Made by a program: the position numbers and the translations under genes. From CAYGWP01 sp964353455 (GTDB lineage: Bacteria; Planctomycetota; Phycisphaerae; FEN-1346), in contig CAYGWP010000409.1 of assembly GCA_964353455.1 (NCBI GenBank), forward strand, positions 1 to 9,062: a DNA stretch of 9,062 bases. The letters run 5' to 3'. Of this stretch, positions 1-5,686 are shown in pieces. Under the pieces are notes generated by a model. It had not been told where the DNA came from and ran no database searches. It was given only the letters and a program-made list of their open reading frames with translations. The stretch's first letter is position 1, and each line of letters starts with the position of its first letter.

Positions 1-227
1 TCATCGGTGACCGCCATCTCAAGGTTGAGTTTGACCTGGACGGTCTTGCGGAGGATTTCGAGGTCGCGGTCCTGGATGTGCCGCCGGTCTTCCCTCAGGT
101 GCAGTGTGATGCATGCCGCGCCGCCGAGTTCCGCCTCTGCGGCCGCCCAGACCGGGTCCGGTTCCACCCCGCCGCGCGCCTGGCGCAGCGTGGCCACATG
201 ATCTATATTGACGCCCAGGTGAGGCAT
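1..227 (-). CDS. pdxJ: Pyridoxine 5'-phosphate synthase, N-terminal part
   Basis: PdxJ condenses 1-deoxy-D-xylulose 5-phosphate with 3-amino-2-oxopropyl phosphate, the last step of de novo vitamin B6 synthesis (DXP-dependent route), in the cytoplasm. Only the first 75 codons are inside the window; the gene runs off the left edge. Reading leftwards from the ATG at 227 gives MPHLGVNIDHVATLRQARGG, then PDPVWAAAEAE, ITLHLREDRRHIQDRD and LNLEMAVTD. These match the first strands of the PdxJ barrel, with the His of TLHLRED (residue 43; E. coli His45) and the Glu of NLEMA (residue 70; E. coli Glu72) both present. No clear Shine-Dalgarno site precedes the ATG. It lies 45 nt downstream of a small basic ORF on the same strand and may share its transcript. 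Family assignment is secure; nothing can be said about the missing C-terminus. Confidence 0.95.
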   Translation of the reverse strand, partial: MPHLGVNIDHVATLRQARGGVEPDPVWAAAEAELGGAACITLHLREDRRHIQDRDLEILRKTVQVKLNLEMAVTD

Positions 228-272
228 GGCTGGTCACTTAACCGGCGGTTTGCTGGAGGGACGCCGAGTGCA

Positions 273-353
273 CTACTGCTTATGATGGCGCCGCTTCCAC
301 CGCATGTGTCGCTTCTTGCTGCCCACTTTGCGGCGACGTCGAGGCTTTCCCAC
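273..353 (-). CDS. Candidate 26-residue very basic peptide
   Basis: An ORF of 26 codons starts at GTG (351-353) and ends in TAG. It begins MGKPRRRRKVGSKKR and ends KRRHHKQ; 14 residues are Lys/Arg and three more are His, typical of peptides bound to rRNA. A GGAGG sits 7 nt before the GTG, the best ribosome binding site in the left block, and a TTGACA/TACAAG promoter lies upstream. An in-frame ATG at 383 would add ten residues (MITVILGGAC) but lies before the GGAGG and has no site of its own. By eye the Arg/Lys pattern loosely resembles the AURKAIP1/COX24 (bS22-like) small ribosomal proteins; this is a suggestion, not a recognised match. pdxJ follows after 45 nt. Very short length means chance cannot be excluded. 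Confidence 0.45.
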   Translation of the reverse strand: MGKPRRRRKVGSKKRHMRWKRRHHKQ

Positions 354-360
354 GCATGCA

Positions 361-365
361 CCTCC
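361..365 (-). promoter_or_regulatory. Ribosome binding site of the small basic ORF
   Basis: On the minus strand this reads GGAGG, 7 nt before the GTG at 353. It selects the GTG start over the upstream ATG at 383. Confidence 0.55.
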
Positions 366-382
366 GAGGATAACAGTGATCA

Positions 383-400
383 TGGTCAATTCGATGACCA
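383..400. promoter_or_regulatory. Inverted repeat at the predicted transcription start of the small ORF
   Basis: TGGTCA and TGACCA arms (6 bp each) are separated by 6 nt. The site begins 2 nt after the -10 hexamer, so it spans the expected transcription start. That is where a repressor operator would lie; it could equally form a small hairpin in the leader. Short palindromes occur by chance, so confidence is low. Confidence 0.3.
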
Positions 401-401
401 C

Positions 402-430
402 CTTGTACCCGCCGGGAGCGTTTTTGTCAA
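402..430 (-). promoter_or_regulatory. Sigma70-like promoter for the small ORF (and perhaps pdxJ)
   Basis: On the minus strand there is a perfect -35 TTGACA (425-430), a 17-nt spacer and TACAAG (402-407, 4 of 6 to TATAAT). Expected transcription start is near 395, giving a leader of about 40 nt before the GTG at 353. Confidence 0.5.
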
Positions 431-443
431 CCTTCTTGAGACT

Positions 444-510
444 AACGCGCTCCTCTGCGAGTCGCGGCTAAACGAGGCTGTTCAATTCACAATCCGCAAT
501 CCACAATACC
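444..510 (-). repeat. Dispersed repeat, copy A, after dprA
   Basis: Positions 444-485 are identical over 42 bp to 1672-1713. Next to them (483-510) lie four 7-bp units of the type CAATCCA (variants CAATTCA, CAATCCG, CAATACC). Within the core, 446-466 can fold as a 7-bp stem with one bulged A and a 6-nt loop (CGCG-A-CTC / GAG-CGCG on the minus strand). There is no T-tract, so it is not a classical terminator. The array ends 4 nt from the dprA stop codon. Confidence 0.85.
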
Positions 511-514
511 TTGT

Positions 515-1633
515 TCATGCCTGGCGCCGGGCGAACCGTCCGCCCGGCAAGGCCCGCACCATGCCCTTGAGTTCCAGGAGCGTGAGCGCCCCCGAAACCC
601 TTGCCGCCGCCAGGCCCGTGCGCGACGCCAGGACGTCCATCGCCACCGGCTCGCCGTCAAGGACCTCCATCAGCCGCGCCTCCTCGGGCGAGAGGGCGGC
701 CTTCAGGCCCAGCGTGGCCTGGCGCGGGGCGTCCTCGCCCGCGGGCGCCTGGATGCCGAGGTCGGGGAACTCGTCGAGGACGTCGGCGACGGATTCCACG
801 AGTTTCGCCCCGTCGCGGATGAGGGCATGGACGCCTGCGGCGCCCGGCGCATCCACACGGTTCGGCACGGCGAAGACCTCCTTGCCGAGTTCGGCCGCAA
901 GGCGGGCGGTGATAAGTGCGCCCGAGTGCTTGCCGCCCTCGGCCACGATGACGCCGAGCGACAGGCCGGCGATGATGCGGTTGCGGCGCGGAAAGTTCTC
1001 GGCCGTCGGCCCGACGCCCATTGCGAACTCGCTGATGAGCGCCCCGCGCTCGATGACCGCCTCGGCCAGTTTCATGTTCTCCGGCGGATAGACCTGCGCG
1101 AGGCCGTTGCCGAGGACGGCGAGCGTTCGCCCTCCGGCGGCGAGCGCCGCCCGATGCGCCGCCGAGTCAATGCCGCGCGCCAGCCCAGAGACAATCGTAA
1201 AGCCCGACCGCGCAAGGCCCCCCGCCAGGCGCTCGGCCTGCTCCTCGCCGTAGAGGCTGCACTTGCGCATGCCGACGACCGCCATCGCCCGGGCATCCTC
1301 CGGCACGATCGTGCCCTTGACGTAAAGTGCGGGCGGGGCGTCATAAAGATAGGTCAATGCGATGGGGTATTCCGTTTCGCCGCGGATGATGATCCTGACG
1401 CCTGCGGCCTCTGCGGTCTGGCACTCGGCCTCCGGGTCGGCGCGGTCGATCGCCTCGCGGAGTTGGGTCGCGGAGTCGCGGCCGATTCCGTGGACCTCGG
1501 CGAGGTCCGCGGCTGTTGCCTCGGCGGCGGCCCTGGCCGAGCCGAAGTGCTCCGTCAGGGCGGCGAAGGTCCGCGGTCCGATGCCGGTTGCCAGGTGCAG
1601 CCGCACCGCCGCAAGACGCTCTTCGTTGTCCAT
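515..1633 (-). CDS. dprA: DNA-processing protein DprA/Smf
   Basis: DprA binds incoming single-stranded DNA during natural transformation and loads RecA; it is also kept in many bacteria of unknown competence. The 372-residue product has the full family layout: an N-terminal helical region with helix-hairpin-helix-like segments (GIGPRTFAALTEHFG, VHGIGRDSA), a Rossmann-like DprA core (about 100-285) with SGLARGIDSAAH (149-160), GALISEF, FPRRNRIIAGLS (214-225), SGALITA and KEVFAVPN, and a C-terminal winged-helix segment (about 302-372). The phosphate-binding motif normally written GSRxxS reads VGMRKCSLYG at 120-129, with Met for Ser. The ATG at 1633 is preceded by AGGGGT about 9 nt upstream. It follows aroB by 108 nt, most of it filled by a repeat. 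Assignment is secure; no other competence gene is in view. Confidence 0.96.
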   Translation of the reverse strand: MDNEERLAAVRLHLATGIGPRTFAALTEHFGSARAAAEATAADLAEVHGIGRDSATQLREAIDRADPEAECQTAEAAGVRIIIRGETEYPIALTYLYDAPPALYVKGTIVPEDARAMAVVGMRKCSLYGEEQAERLAGGLARSGFTIVSGLARGIDSAAHRAALAAGGRTLAVLGNGLAQVYPPENMKLAEAVIERGALISEFAMGVGPTAENFPRRNRIIAGLSLGVIVAEGGKHSGALITARLAAELGKEVFAVPNRVDAPGAAGVHALIRDGAKLVESVADVLDEFPDLGIQAPAGEDAPRQATLGLKAALSPEEARLMEVLDGEPVAMDVLASRTGLAAARVSGALTLLELKGMVRALPGGRFARRQA

Positions 1634-1671
1634 CAGGCGTTACCCCTGAAGCGTATCATTGACCCCTGCCA

Positions 1672-1745
1672 AACGCGCTCCTCTGCGAGTCGCGGCTAAA
1701 CGAGGCTGTTCAATCCACAATCCACAATCCGCAATCCACAATCAT
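1672..1745 (-). repeat. Dispersed repeat, copy B, after aroB
   Basis: The 42-bp core 1672-1713 is identical to 444-485. It is followed by five 7-bp units (1711-1745: CAATCCA, CAATCCA, CAATCCG, CAATCCA, CAATCAT), one unit more than copy A. The last unit overlaps the aroB stop codon (1742-1744). The same 21-nt bulged hairpin lies at 1674-1694. As with copy A, the element starts right at the stop codon of a minus-strand gene and has the same orientation to it. Confidence 0.85.
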
Positions 1746-2833
1746 ATTGTGCCGAGCGCGATACAAATCTCATCGTCGGTCACGTCGGCCACGACGCGGA
1801 CGGCGCCGATGGATTCCGGCAGGACCAGCCGCAGCCGGCCCGCCTCGGCCTTCTTATCGTGGCGCATCAGGTCGAGGCACCGCGAGACGTCCATTGCGGC
1901 ATCGGCCCGGACCGGAAGTCCGAATCGGGCCAGCAGGTTTCGCTGGCGGTCCGCGACGGCCCTACCCACGAGGCCCCGGCGGACGGCGATGTCGGCCTCG
2001 GCCACCATGCCCAGCGCCACCGCCCGGCCGTGGGTCATCTTGCGGTCGCCGGATTCCATTGCGAGGCTCTCGATAGCGTGGCCTATAGTATGTCCATAAT
2101 TCAGGATACGCCGCAGGTCCGATTCGCGCTCGTCGGCCATGACCACCGCGGCCTTGATGCGGACGTTCCGCGCCACCACGTCCTCAAGCACCGCGGGTTC
2201 GCGGGCGAGGATGCGCGCGGCATCGCGCTCCAGCATTTCAAATAGTGCGGCATCGCGGATGACGGCGTGCTTGACGACCTCCGCCAGGCCGGTCCGCAGT
2301 TCCTCCTCGGGCAGCGTCGCGAGCGTGGAAACGTCGGCCAGAACGGCCGAGGGCTGATGAAACGCCCCGATGAGGTTCTTGCACTGCGGGTGGTCCACGC
2401 CTGTCTTGCCGCCGACGCTGGCATCCACCTGTCCCAGGAGCGTCGTGGAAACCGCGATCCACGGTATGCCTCGCATGTAGGTGGCGGCCGCGAAGCCCCC
2501 CAGGTCGGTGACCACGCCGCCGCCGAGTGCGACGACGACCGAGCCGCGGTCGATGCCGGCGCGGAGCATGAGGTCGTAAAGTTCGCCCGCCTGCGCGAGC
2601 GTCTTGGAGCCTTCTCCGGGAGGGACGATCATCGCCTCTGCCGCAAGGCCTGCGGCGCGGAGGCCCTCCATCGCCGGCTCCAGGTAATGGGCCGCGACGT
2701 TGGAATCGGTGATGAGGGCGGCCTTAAGGCTTCTGGCCGCCGCCTTCGCCTCCCGGCCCGCCTCCGCCAGGAGGTTCGACCCGATCCGGACGGCGTAGGC
2801 GAAACTTGTGGACCTGAGGTTGACTTTTTGCAT
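1742..2833 (-). CDS. aroB: 3-dehydroquinate synthase
   Basis: AroB converts DAHP to 3-dehydroquinate, the second step of the shikimate pathway, using NAD+ and a divalent metal in the cytoplasm. The 363-residue length is normal. NAD-binding and active-site motifs are seen in order: PPGEGSKTL (71-79), ALGGGVVTDLGGFAAATYMRG (starting 102), PTTLL-type STTLLGQVDASVGGKTG (129-145), KNLIGAFHQP (152-161). Expected metal ligands are Glu185 (GLAEVVKH), His248 (NYGHTIGHA) and His268 (THGRAVALGM). The ATG at 2833 fits the family N-terminus (MQKVNLRSTSFAYAVRIG) but has only a weak ribosome binding site, which suggests coupling to the upstream gene, whose end it overlaps by 110 nt. dprA follows. Function is not in doubt. 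Confidence 0.98.
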   Translation of the reverse strand: MQKVNLRSTSFAYAVRIGSNLLAEAGREAKAAARSLKAALITDSNVAAHYLEPAMEGLRAAGLAAEAMIVPPGEGSKTLAQAGELYDLMLRAGIDRGSVVVALGGGVVTDLGGFAAATYMRGIPWIAVSTTLLGQVDASVGGKTGVDHPQCKNLIGAFHQPSAVLADVSTLATLPEEELRTGLAEVVKHAVIRDAALFEMLERDAARILAREPAVLEDVVARNVRIKAAVVMADERESDLRRILNYGHTIGHAIESLAMESGDRKMTHGRAVALGMVAEADIAVRRGLVGRAVADRQRNLLARFGLPVRADAAMDVSRCLDLMRHDKKAEAGRLRLVLPESIGAVRVVADVTDDEICIALGTI

Positions 2834-3632
2834 GACTCTTGGGCCTTATGTACTGGCGAACGAAGAAGAACCCGATCACTAGGGCGGCAAGCACGGCGAA
2901 CATGACGCCCAGCCGCATCTGGTCGCTGTAGGGGAATGCCGATGCGCCGCCGCTCGCGGGCGCGACCGGGCCGGTGTCCGGCTCAAGACGCTGCGCGATG
3001 ATCATCGGCGAAGAATCTATTGCTTTGACACCCTGGTACTGACGCACCTTGTAGAAGTATCCTTTGACGCGGACGCTGTCCTCGGCCCGGAGGTACTGCA
3101 TCGGATCGTCGATGACGATCACTGTGGCCAGCGGTCGCTCCTGGTTCTCTGGATGGACGATGCACTCGTAAAACATCGGAATTGCCCGCTGAAGCGCGAG
3201 GACCGGCATGCGGATGGGCGCAGCGCTCAGGTACACGCCGCGCAGGGTCACGAGGTGCCCGCGATGGCTGCTGGGCATCGCCAGAAGGGTGGAGTACCGC
3301 ATCGTTTCCTCATCCGGCTTCAGGATTTCCGGCGGGGTCTTGGTGACCTTGTAGAGGACCCAGAAGAACGCCTCCTCATTGTAGTCGAAGGTGTTGTCCC
3401 GGACATCGCTCAGGAGGGCATCGCCCTTTTCCCAGGCGATGTCGAAGCGGTGGAGGATGGGCGGCTCGCGGCGTTTCTCGGCGGCGGCTTTTTCGCCTGT
3501 GGTTGTTTCGGGCGGCTTCGCCTCCGATGAGAGCGGGGCAGGGGGCGGCGATTCCTCCGCGGCCGCCAAAACCGGCCGACATGCTGCAAGACATGCTACC
3601 AGGAGCGTCGCACAAGCGGCCGTCTTGATCAT
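2724..3632 (-). CDS. Exported single-pass membrane protein of unknown function
   Basis: No family is recognised. The 302-residue product starts at an ATG (3632) with GGAGA 7 nt upstream and a promoter close by. Residues 1-23 look like a signal sequence, either cut after VLA or as a lipoprotein (lipobox-like LVAC at 11-14, LAAC at 15-18). A Pro/Glu/Lys-rich linker (26-58) is followed by a globular part (about 60-218) with GHLVTLRGVYLS (125-136), FYECIVHPE (154-162), VRVKGYFYKVRQYQGV (187-202) and SSPMIIAQRLE (207-217), a beta-rich pattern that could be an OB-like fold (inference). One transmembrane helix spans about 241-258, then a basic tail and a Gly-rich end. Topology is probably outside domain, inside tail. 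The last 36 codons overlap aroB, which is unusual; a longer N-terminus reading into the upstream palindromic element was rejected. Confidence 0.7.
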   Translation of the reverse strand: MIKTAACATLLVACLAACRPVLAAAEESPPPAPLSSEAKPPETTTGEKAAAEKRREPPILHRFDIAWEKGDALLSDVRDNTFDYNEEAFFWVLYKVTKTPPEILKPDEETMRYSTLLAMPSSHRGHLVTLRGVYLSAAPIRMPVLALQRAIPMFYECIVHPENQERPLATVIVIDDPMQYLRAEDSVRVKGYFYKVRQYQGVKAIDSSPMIIAQRLEPDTGPVAPASGGASAFPYSDQMRLGVMFAVLAALVIGFFFVRQYIRPKSHAKSQPQVHKFRLRRPDRVEPPGGGGPGGEGGGQKP

Positions 3633-3651
3633 GGAGTTTTCTCCGGGGACC

Positions 3652-3680
3652 ATTCTAGATGCCCGCGCGCAGACGGTCAA
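3652..3680 (-). promoter_or_regulatory. Promoter of the membrane protein-aroB-dprA operon
   Basis: On the minus strand: TTGACC (3675-3680, 5 of 6), a 17-nt spacer and TAGAAT (3652-3657, 5 of 6). The start of transcription would be near 3645, leaving a leader of only about 13 nt that contains the GGAGA ribosome binding site of the gene starting at 3632. This also supports that start codon. Confidence 0.65.
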
Positions 3681-3709
3681 AAGGAAACCGATGGCTGTCG
3701 TATTCTCGG

Positions 3710-3816
3710 GGGTGGCACGGCCACGCTTTGCCTCTGCGTGGCCGTGGTTGTACCCTGGCCAAGGCCACGGCCACGCAACAGGTCGCCGCGGCGACCAGGC
3801 TGTGGCCGTGCCACCC
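3710..3816. repeat. 107-bp nested palindromic element
   Basis: The ends are a perfect 15-bp inverted repeat (3710-3724 GGGTGGCACGGCCAC; 3802-3816). Inside are a 13-bp inverted repeat (3735-3747 / 3765-3777, 17-nt loop) and a perfect 16-bp palindrome (3781-3796, GGTCGCCG and its complement). CACGGCCAC occurs four times in alternating orientation (3716, 3738, 3766, 3802), so the element can fold as a cloverleaf or as two successive hairpins. It has no coding content and resembles REP/BIME or small MITE-like elements in design. It lies upstream of the promoter at 3652-3680. Confidence 0.8.
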
Positions 3817-3858
3817 GTAAGTGACGCAGTGCTGGCTGTCTCCCTCAAAGACGGATGC

Positions 3859-3878
3859 GGCCGCTCCTCGTCGCGGCC
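3859..3878. repeat. Small inverted repeat
   Basis: GGCCGC and GCGGCC arms (6 bp) with an 8-nt loop, between the nested palindromic element and the terminator. No function is evident. Confidence 0.4.
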
Positions 3879-3885
3879 AAAGCGC

Positions 3886-3923
3886 AAAAAAGGGCGTCCT
3901 TGAGATCTCATCTCAAGGACGCC
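3886..3923 (-). terminator. Strong intrinsic terminator pointing left, no gene ahead of it
   Basis: A perfect 14-bp stem (3893-3906 / 3910-3923) with a 3-nt loop is followed on the minus strand by a run of six T (3886-3891, six A on the plus strand). It has the form of a Rho-independent terminator for leftward transcription. No minus-strand protein gene lies between it and folC, which starts on the plus strand at 4153, so the transcript it ends is unexplained. Confidence 0.75.
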
Positions 3924-4030
3924 TCGGTCGCCCTTTTCGCCCGGCAGCCAAACCCCTCCGCGGCTGCCTGGTCTCGTGGGTGGCCTTTGCCAACCGCTCC
4001 CCACTAACCCGGGCGGGCTTGTCTTCTTCT
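3886..4030 (-). ncRNA. Candidate small RNA ending at the orphan terminator
   Basis: A possible minus-strand promoter (TTGCCC at 4061-4066, 18-nt spacer, AATAAT at 4037-4042) would start a transcript near 4030, about 145 nt from the terminator's T-run. Besides the terminator, the transcript would contain a 7-bp hairpin (3943-3949 / 3962-3968) whose 12-nt loop reads GCGGAGGGGTTT on the minus strand, an exposed GGA-rich loop. No known RNA family is recognised and the promoter is only fair; the call rests mainly on the terminator lacking a gene. Confidence 0.3.
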
Positions 4031-4057
4031 CACTGGATTATTCGCGCCGACACGACC

Positions 4058-4073
4058 CTGGGGCAAGCCCCAG
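4058..4073. repeat. Small perfect hairpin
   Basis: CTGGGGC and GCCCCAG arms (7 bp) separated by AA. It lies upstream of the folC -10 box and overlaps the -35 of the putative small RNA promoter. No T-run follows on either strand. Confidence 0.4.
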
Positions 4074-4114
4074 CGCCGGGATTTTTCATCCCACTGCATC
4101 ACCGGCTTCCTCGC

Positions 4115-4120
4115 TATAAT
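4115..4120 (+). promoter_or_regulatory. -10 box of the folC promoter
   Basis: A perfect TATAAT lies 32 nt before the folC ATG. The -35 region is poor (nothing close to TTGACA at 16-18 nt spacing), so strength or an activator requirement cannot be judged. Transcription would start near 4127. Confidence 0.5.
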
Positions 4121-4152
4121 CGGCCCCCGGCAGGCGACACAAGGCGGGTCCG

Positions 4153-5508
4153 ATGGCGCTCGAAACCTACCAAGCCGCGCTCGACTACCTTTTCTCCGCA
4201 ACAGATTACGAGAAGATGCAGCGCGTCCGATACAACGCCGATACGTTCAGCCTGGATCGCATGCGGCGGCTCCTGGAGCGGCTCGGCTCGCCGGAGCGGG
4301 GTCTGCGAAGCGTCCACGTCGCGGGAACCAAGGGGAAGGGCTCGACCGCGGCGATGGTCCATGCCCTGGCGCTTGGGTGCGGCCTGCGTGCGGGCCTGTA
4401 CACGTCGCCGCACCTGGTGGATATCCGCGAGCGGATTCGCGTCGGCCGCGACGAGATTGCACTGGAGGACCTGCGGCTGCTCATCGAGGCCGCCCGTCCG
4501 CACATGGACCAGATGCGGGCCGGGGGAGATGCGCCGACATTCTTCGAGATTTTCACGGCCCTGGCGCTGCGCCACTTTGCGGAAGTCCGCACCGACCTGG
4601 CGGTGGTCGAGGTCGGCCTGGGCGGCCGGCTGGGCGCGACGAACGTGCTTGCGCCCGACGTGGCGATCATCACGGCGATCAGTTTCGACCACATGAGCCA
4701 ACTTGGCGACACGCTTGCGGCCATCGCCGCCGAGAAGGCGGGGATCGTGAAGCCCGGCGTGCCGCTGGTCTCGCAGCCGCAGCCGGCGGAGGCCCTGGGA
4801 GTCATACAGGCGGCCTGCCGCGATGCCGGTGCGCCGCTGGTGCTCATTGGCCGCGAGGTGACTTACGTCTGGGCGCCCGCCGCCGAGGCGGGCCGGCTTG
4901 GCGGGCGCCTCACGGTCCGCACACCCACAACGACGTATGACGACCTGTTTATTCCGCTCATGGGCGAGCACCAGGCCCTGAACGCCTGTGCCGCGATTGT
5001 CGCCGCCGAGCGGGCAAGGCCGCTGGCCGGGCGCCTGACGCCCGCCGTCGTCCGCGAGGCCCTGCGCAATGTCCGCTGGCCCGGCCGCATGGAGCACGTG
5101 GCGGGCGCTCCAGAGATGATCCTCGACGGCGCGCACAACCAGGCGAGCGTTGAGCGGCTGGCGGAGGGCCTGGCGCGGCACTTCCCCGGCCGGCGACTGG
5201 TGGTCGTTTTCGGCGCTGCGGCCGATAAGGACTTGGGCGGCATGATGGCGGCACTGGCCGATAGGCTGCCGGAGGCCGCGCTCGTGTTCACCAGGAGCAA
5301 CAACCCGCGTTCGGCCGATCCGGCGAACCTGGCCGCGCTCTTCGCCGCCCACGGCGGCCGGGACGCCGAGACCGCCCCCGATGCGGCGAGCGCGCTTCAG
5401 GCCGCCACGCGCCTGGCCGAGACCGATGCGCTCGTCGTGGTCACCGGATCGCTGTACCTTGTGGGTGAAGTGCAGCGGCTGGTGGGCGGAACAGTGCATC
5501 AACCATGA
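4153..5508 (+). CDS. folC: Bifunctional folylpolyglutamate/dihydrofolate synthase
   Basis: FolC adds glutamate to dihydropteroate and/or extends the polyglutamate tail of folates, using ATP, in the cytoplasm. It belongs to the Mur ligase superfamily. The 451-residue product has the family motifs: VAGTKGKGSTAAM P-loop (56-68), TSPHLVDIRERI (84-95), FFEIFTALAL (130-139), EVGLGGRL (153-160), SFDHMSQLGDT (177-187), AEKAGIVK with the Lys (195) that is carbamylated in related structures, WPGRME, LDGAHNQASVE, FGAAADKD and TGSLYLVGEV. Residue 161 is Gly where the family motif GGRLDATN has Asp; codon GGC versus GAC is one base. Whether the enzyme does one or both reactions cannot be read from sequence. 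The start is the first ATG after a TATAAT box, with only a weak ribosome binding site. It is monocistronic and convergent with darG. Confidence 0.97.
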   Translation: MALETYQAALDYLFSATDYEKMQRVRYNADTFSLDRMRRLLERLGSPERGLRSVHVAGTKGKGSTAAMVHALALGCGLRAGLYTSPHLVDIRERIRVGRDEIALEDLRLLIEAARPHMDQMRAGGDAPTFFEIFTALALRHFAEVRTDLAVVEVGLGGRLGATNVLAPDVAIITAISFDHMSQLGDTLAAIAAEKAGIVKPGVPLVSQPQPAEALGVIQAACRDAGAPLVLIGREVTYVWAPAAEAGRLGGRLTVRTPTTTYDDLFIPLMGEHQALNACAAIVAAERARPLAGRLTPAVVREALRNVRWPGRMEHVAGAPEMILDGAHNQASVERLAEGLARHFPGRRLVVVFGAAADKDLGGMMAALADRLPEAALVFTRSNNPRSADPANLAALFAAHGGRDAETAPDAASALQAATRLAETDALVVVTGSLYLVGEVQRLVGGTVHQP

Positions 5509-5572
5509 CACCTTGAACCACTGTGCCGGGGGTGTCGGCCGCGGCTATGGCAATCCTGCGGCTATAGCGGTT

Positions 5573-5670
5573 TAACGTTGGGTGTTCGCGCGGCGGGTCT
5601 CCGGACCCGCCGCGCTCTGCCTAACGTTGCCTGCCGGCGCGGCGGGTGCGGAGACCCGCCGCGCCACTAT
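5573..5670. repeat. Two 49-bp tandem hairpin units between folC and darG
   Basis: Unit 1 (5573-5621) and unit 2 (5622-5670) both begin TAACGTTG, then 7 nt, then the 11-bp stem arm GCGCGGCGGGT, a 6-nt loop, the matching arm ACCCGCCGCGC and 6 nt. Spacing is identical in both. Stems: 5588-5598 / 5605-5615 and 5637-5647 / 5654-5664, each extendable by one pair. Loops are CTCCGG and GCGGAG, complementary over five bases. It separates convergent genes and may block read-through from both, but no T-run follows either hairpin. Confidence 0.85.
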
Positions 5671-5686
5671 TCAACCTTAAAGTGCT

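Noticed and set aside
78..1091. Long plus-strand frame of 337 codons over pdxJ, the spacer and dprA
   Set aside because: Its peptide is Arg/Ser/Ala/Pro-rich with no recognisable motif, while the opposite strand encodes clear PdxJ and DprA. It is an artefact of GC-rich codons.
1711..1745. CRISPR array or coding repeat in the CAATCCA heptamers
   Set aside because: Units are 7 bp with no spacers, so this is a short tandem repeat within a larger dispersed element.
3633..4004. N-terminal extension of the membrane protein back to 4004
   Set aside because: The extension runs through the palindromic element and terminator, and would skip a good promoter, ribosome binding site and signal peptide that all point to the ATG at 3632.
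4114..5511. Minus-strand frame of 465 codons covering all of folC
   Set aside because: The folC frame shows every family motif. The antisense peptide has low-complexity Arg/Gly/His composition and no motifs.
5573..5670. Classical bidirectional intrinsic terminator for folC and darG
   Set aside because: Stems are strong but no T-run follows on either strand, so it is listed as a repeat with possible barrier function instead.
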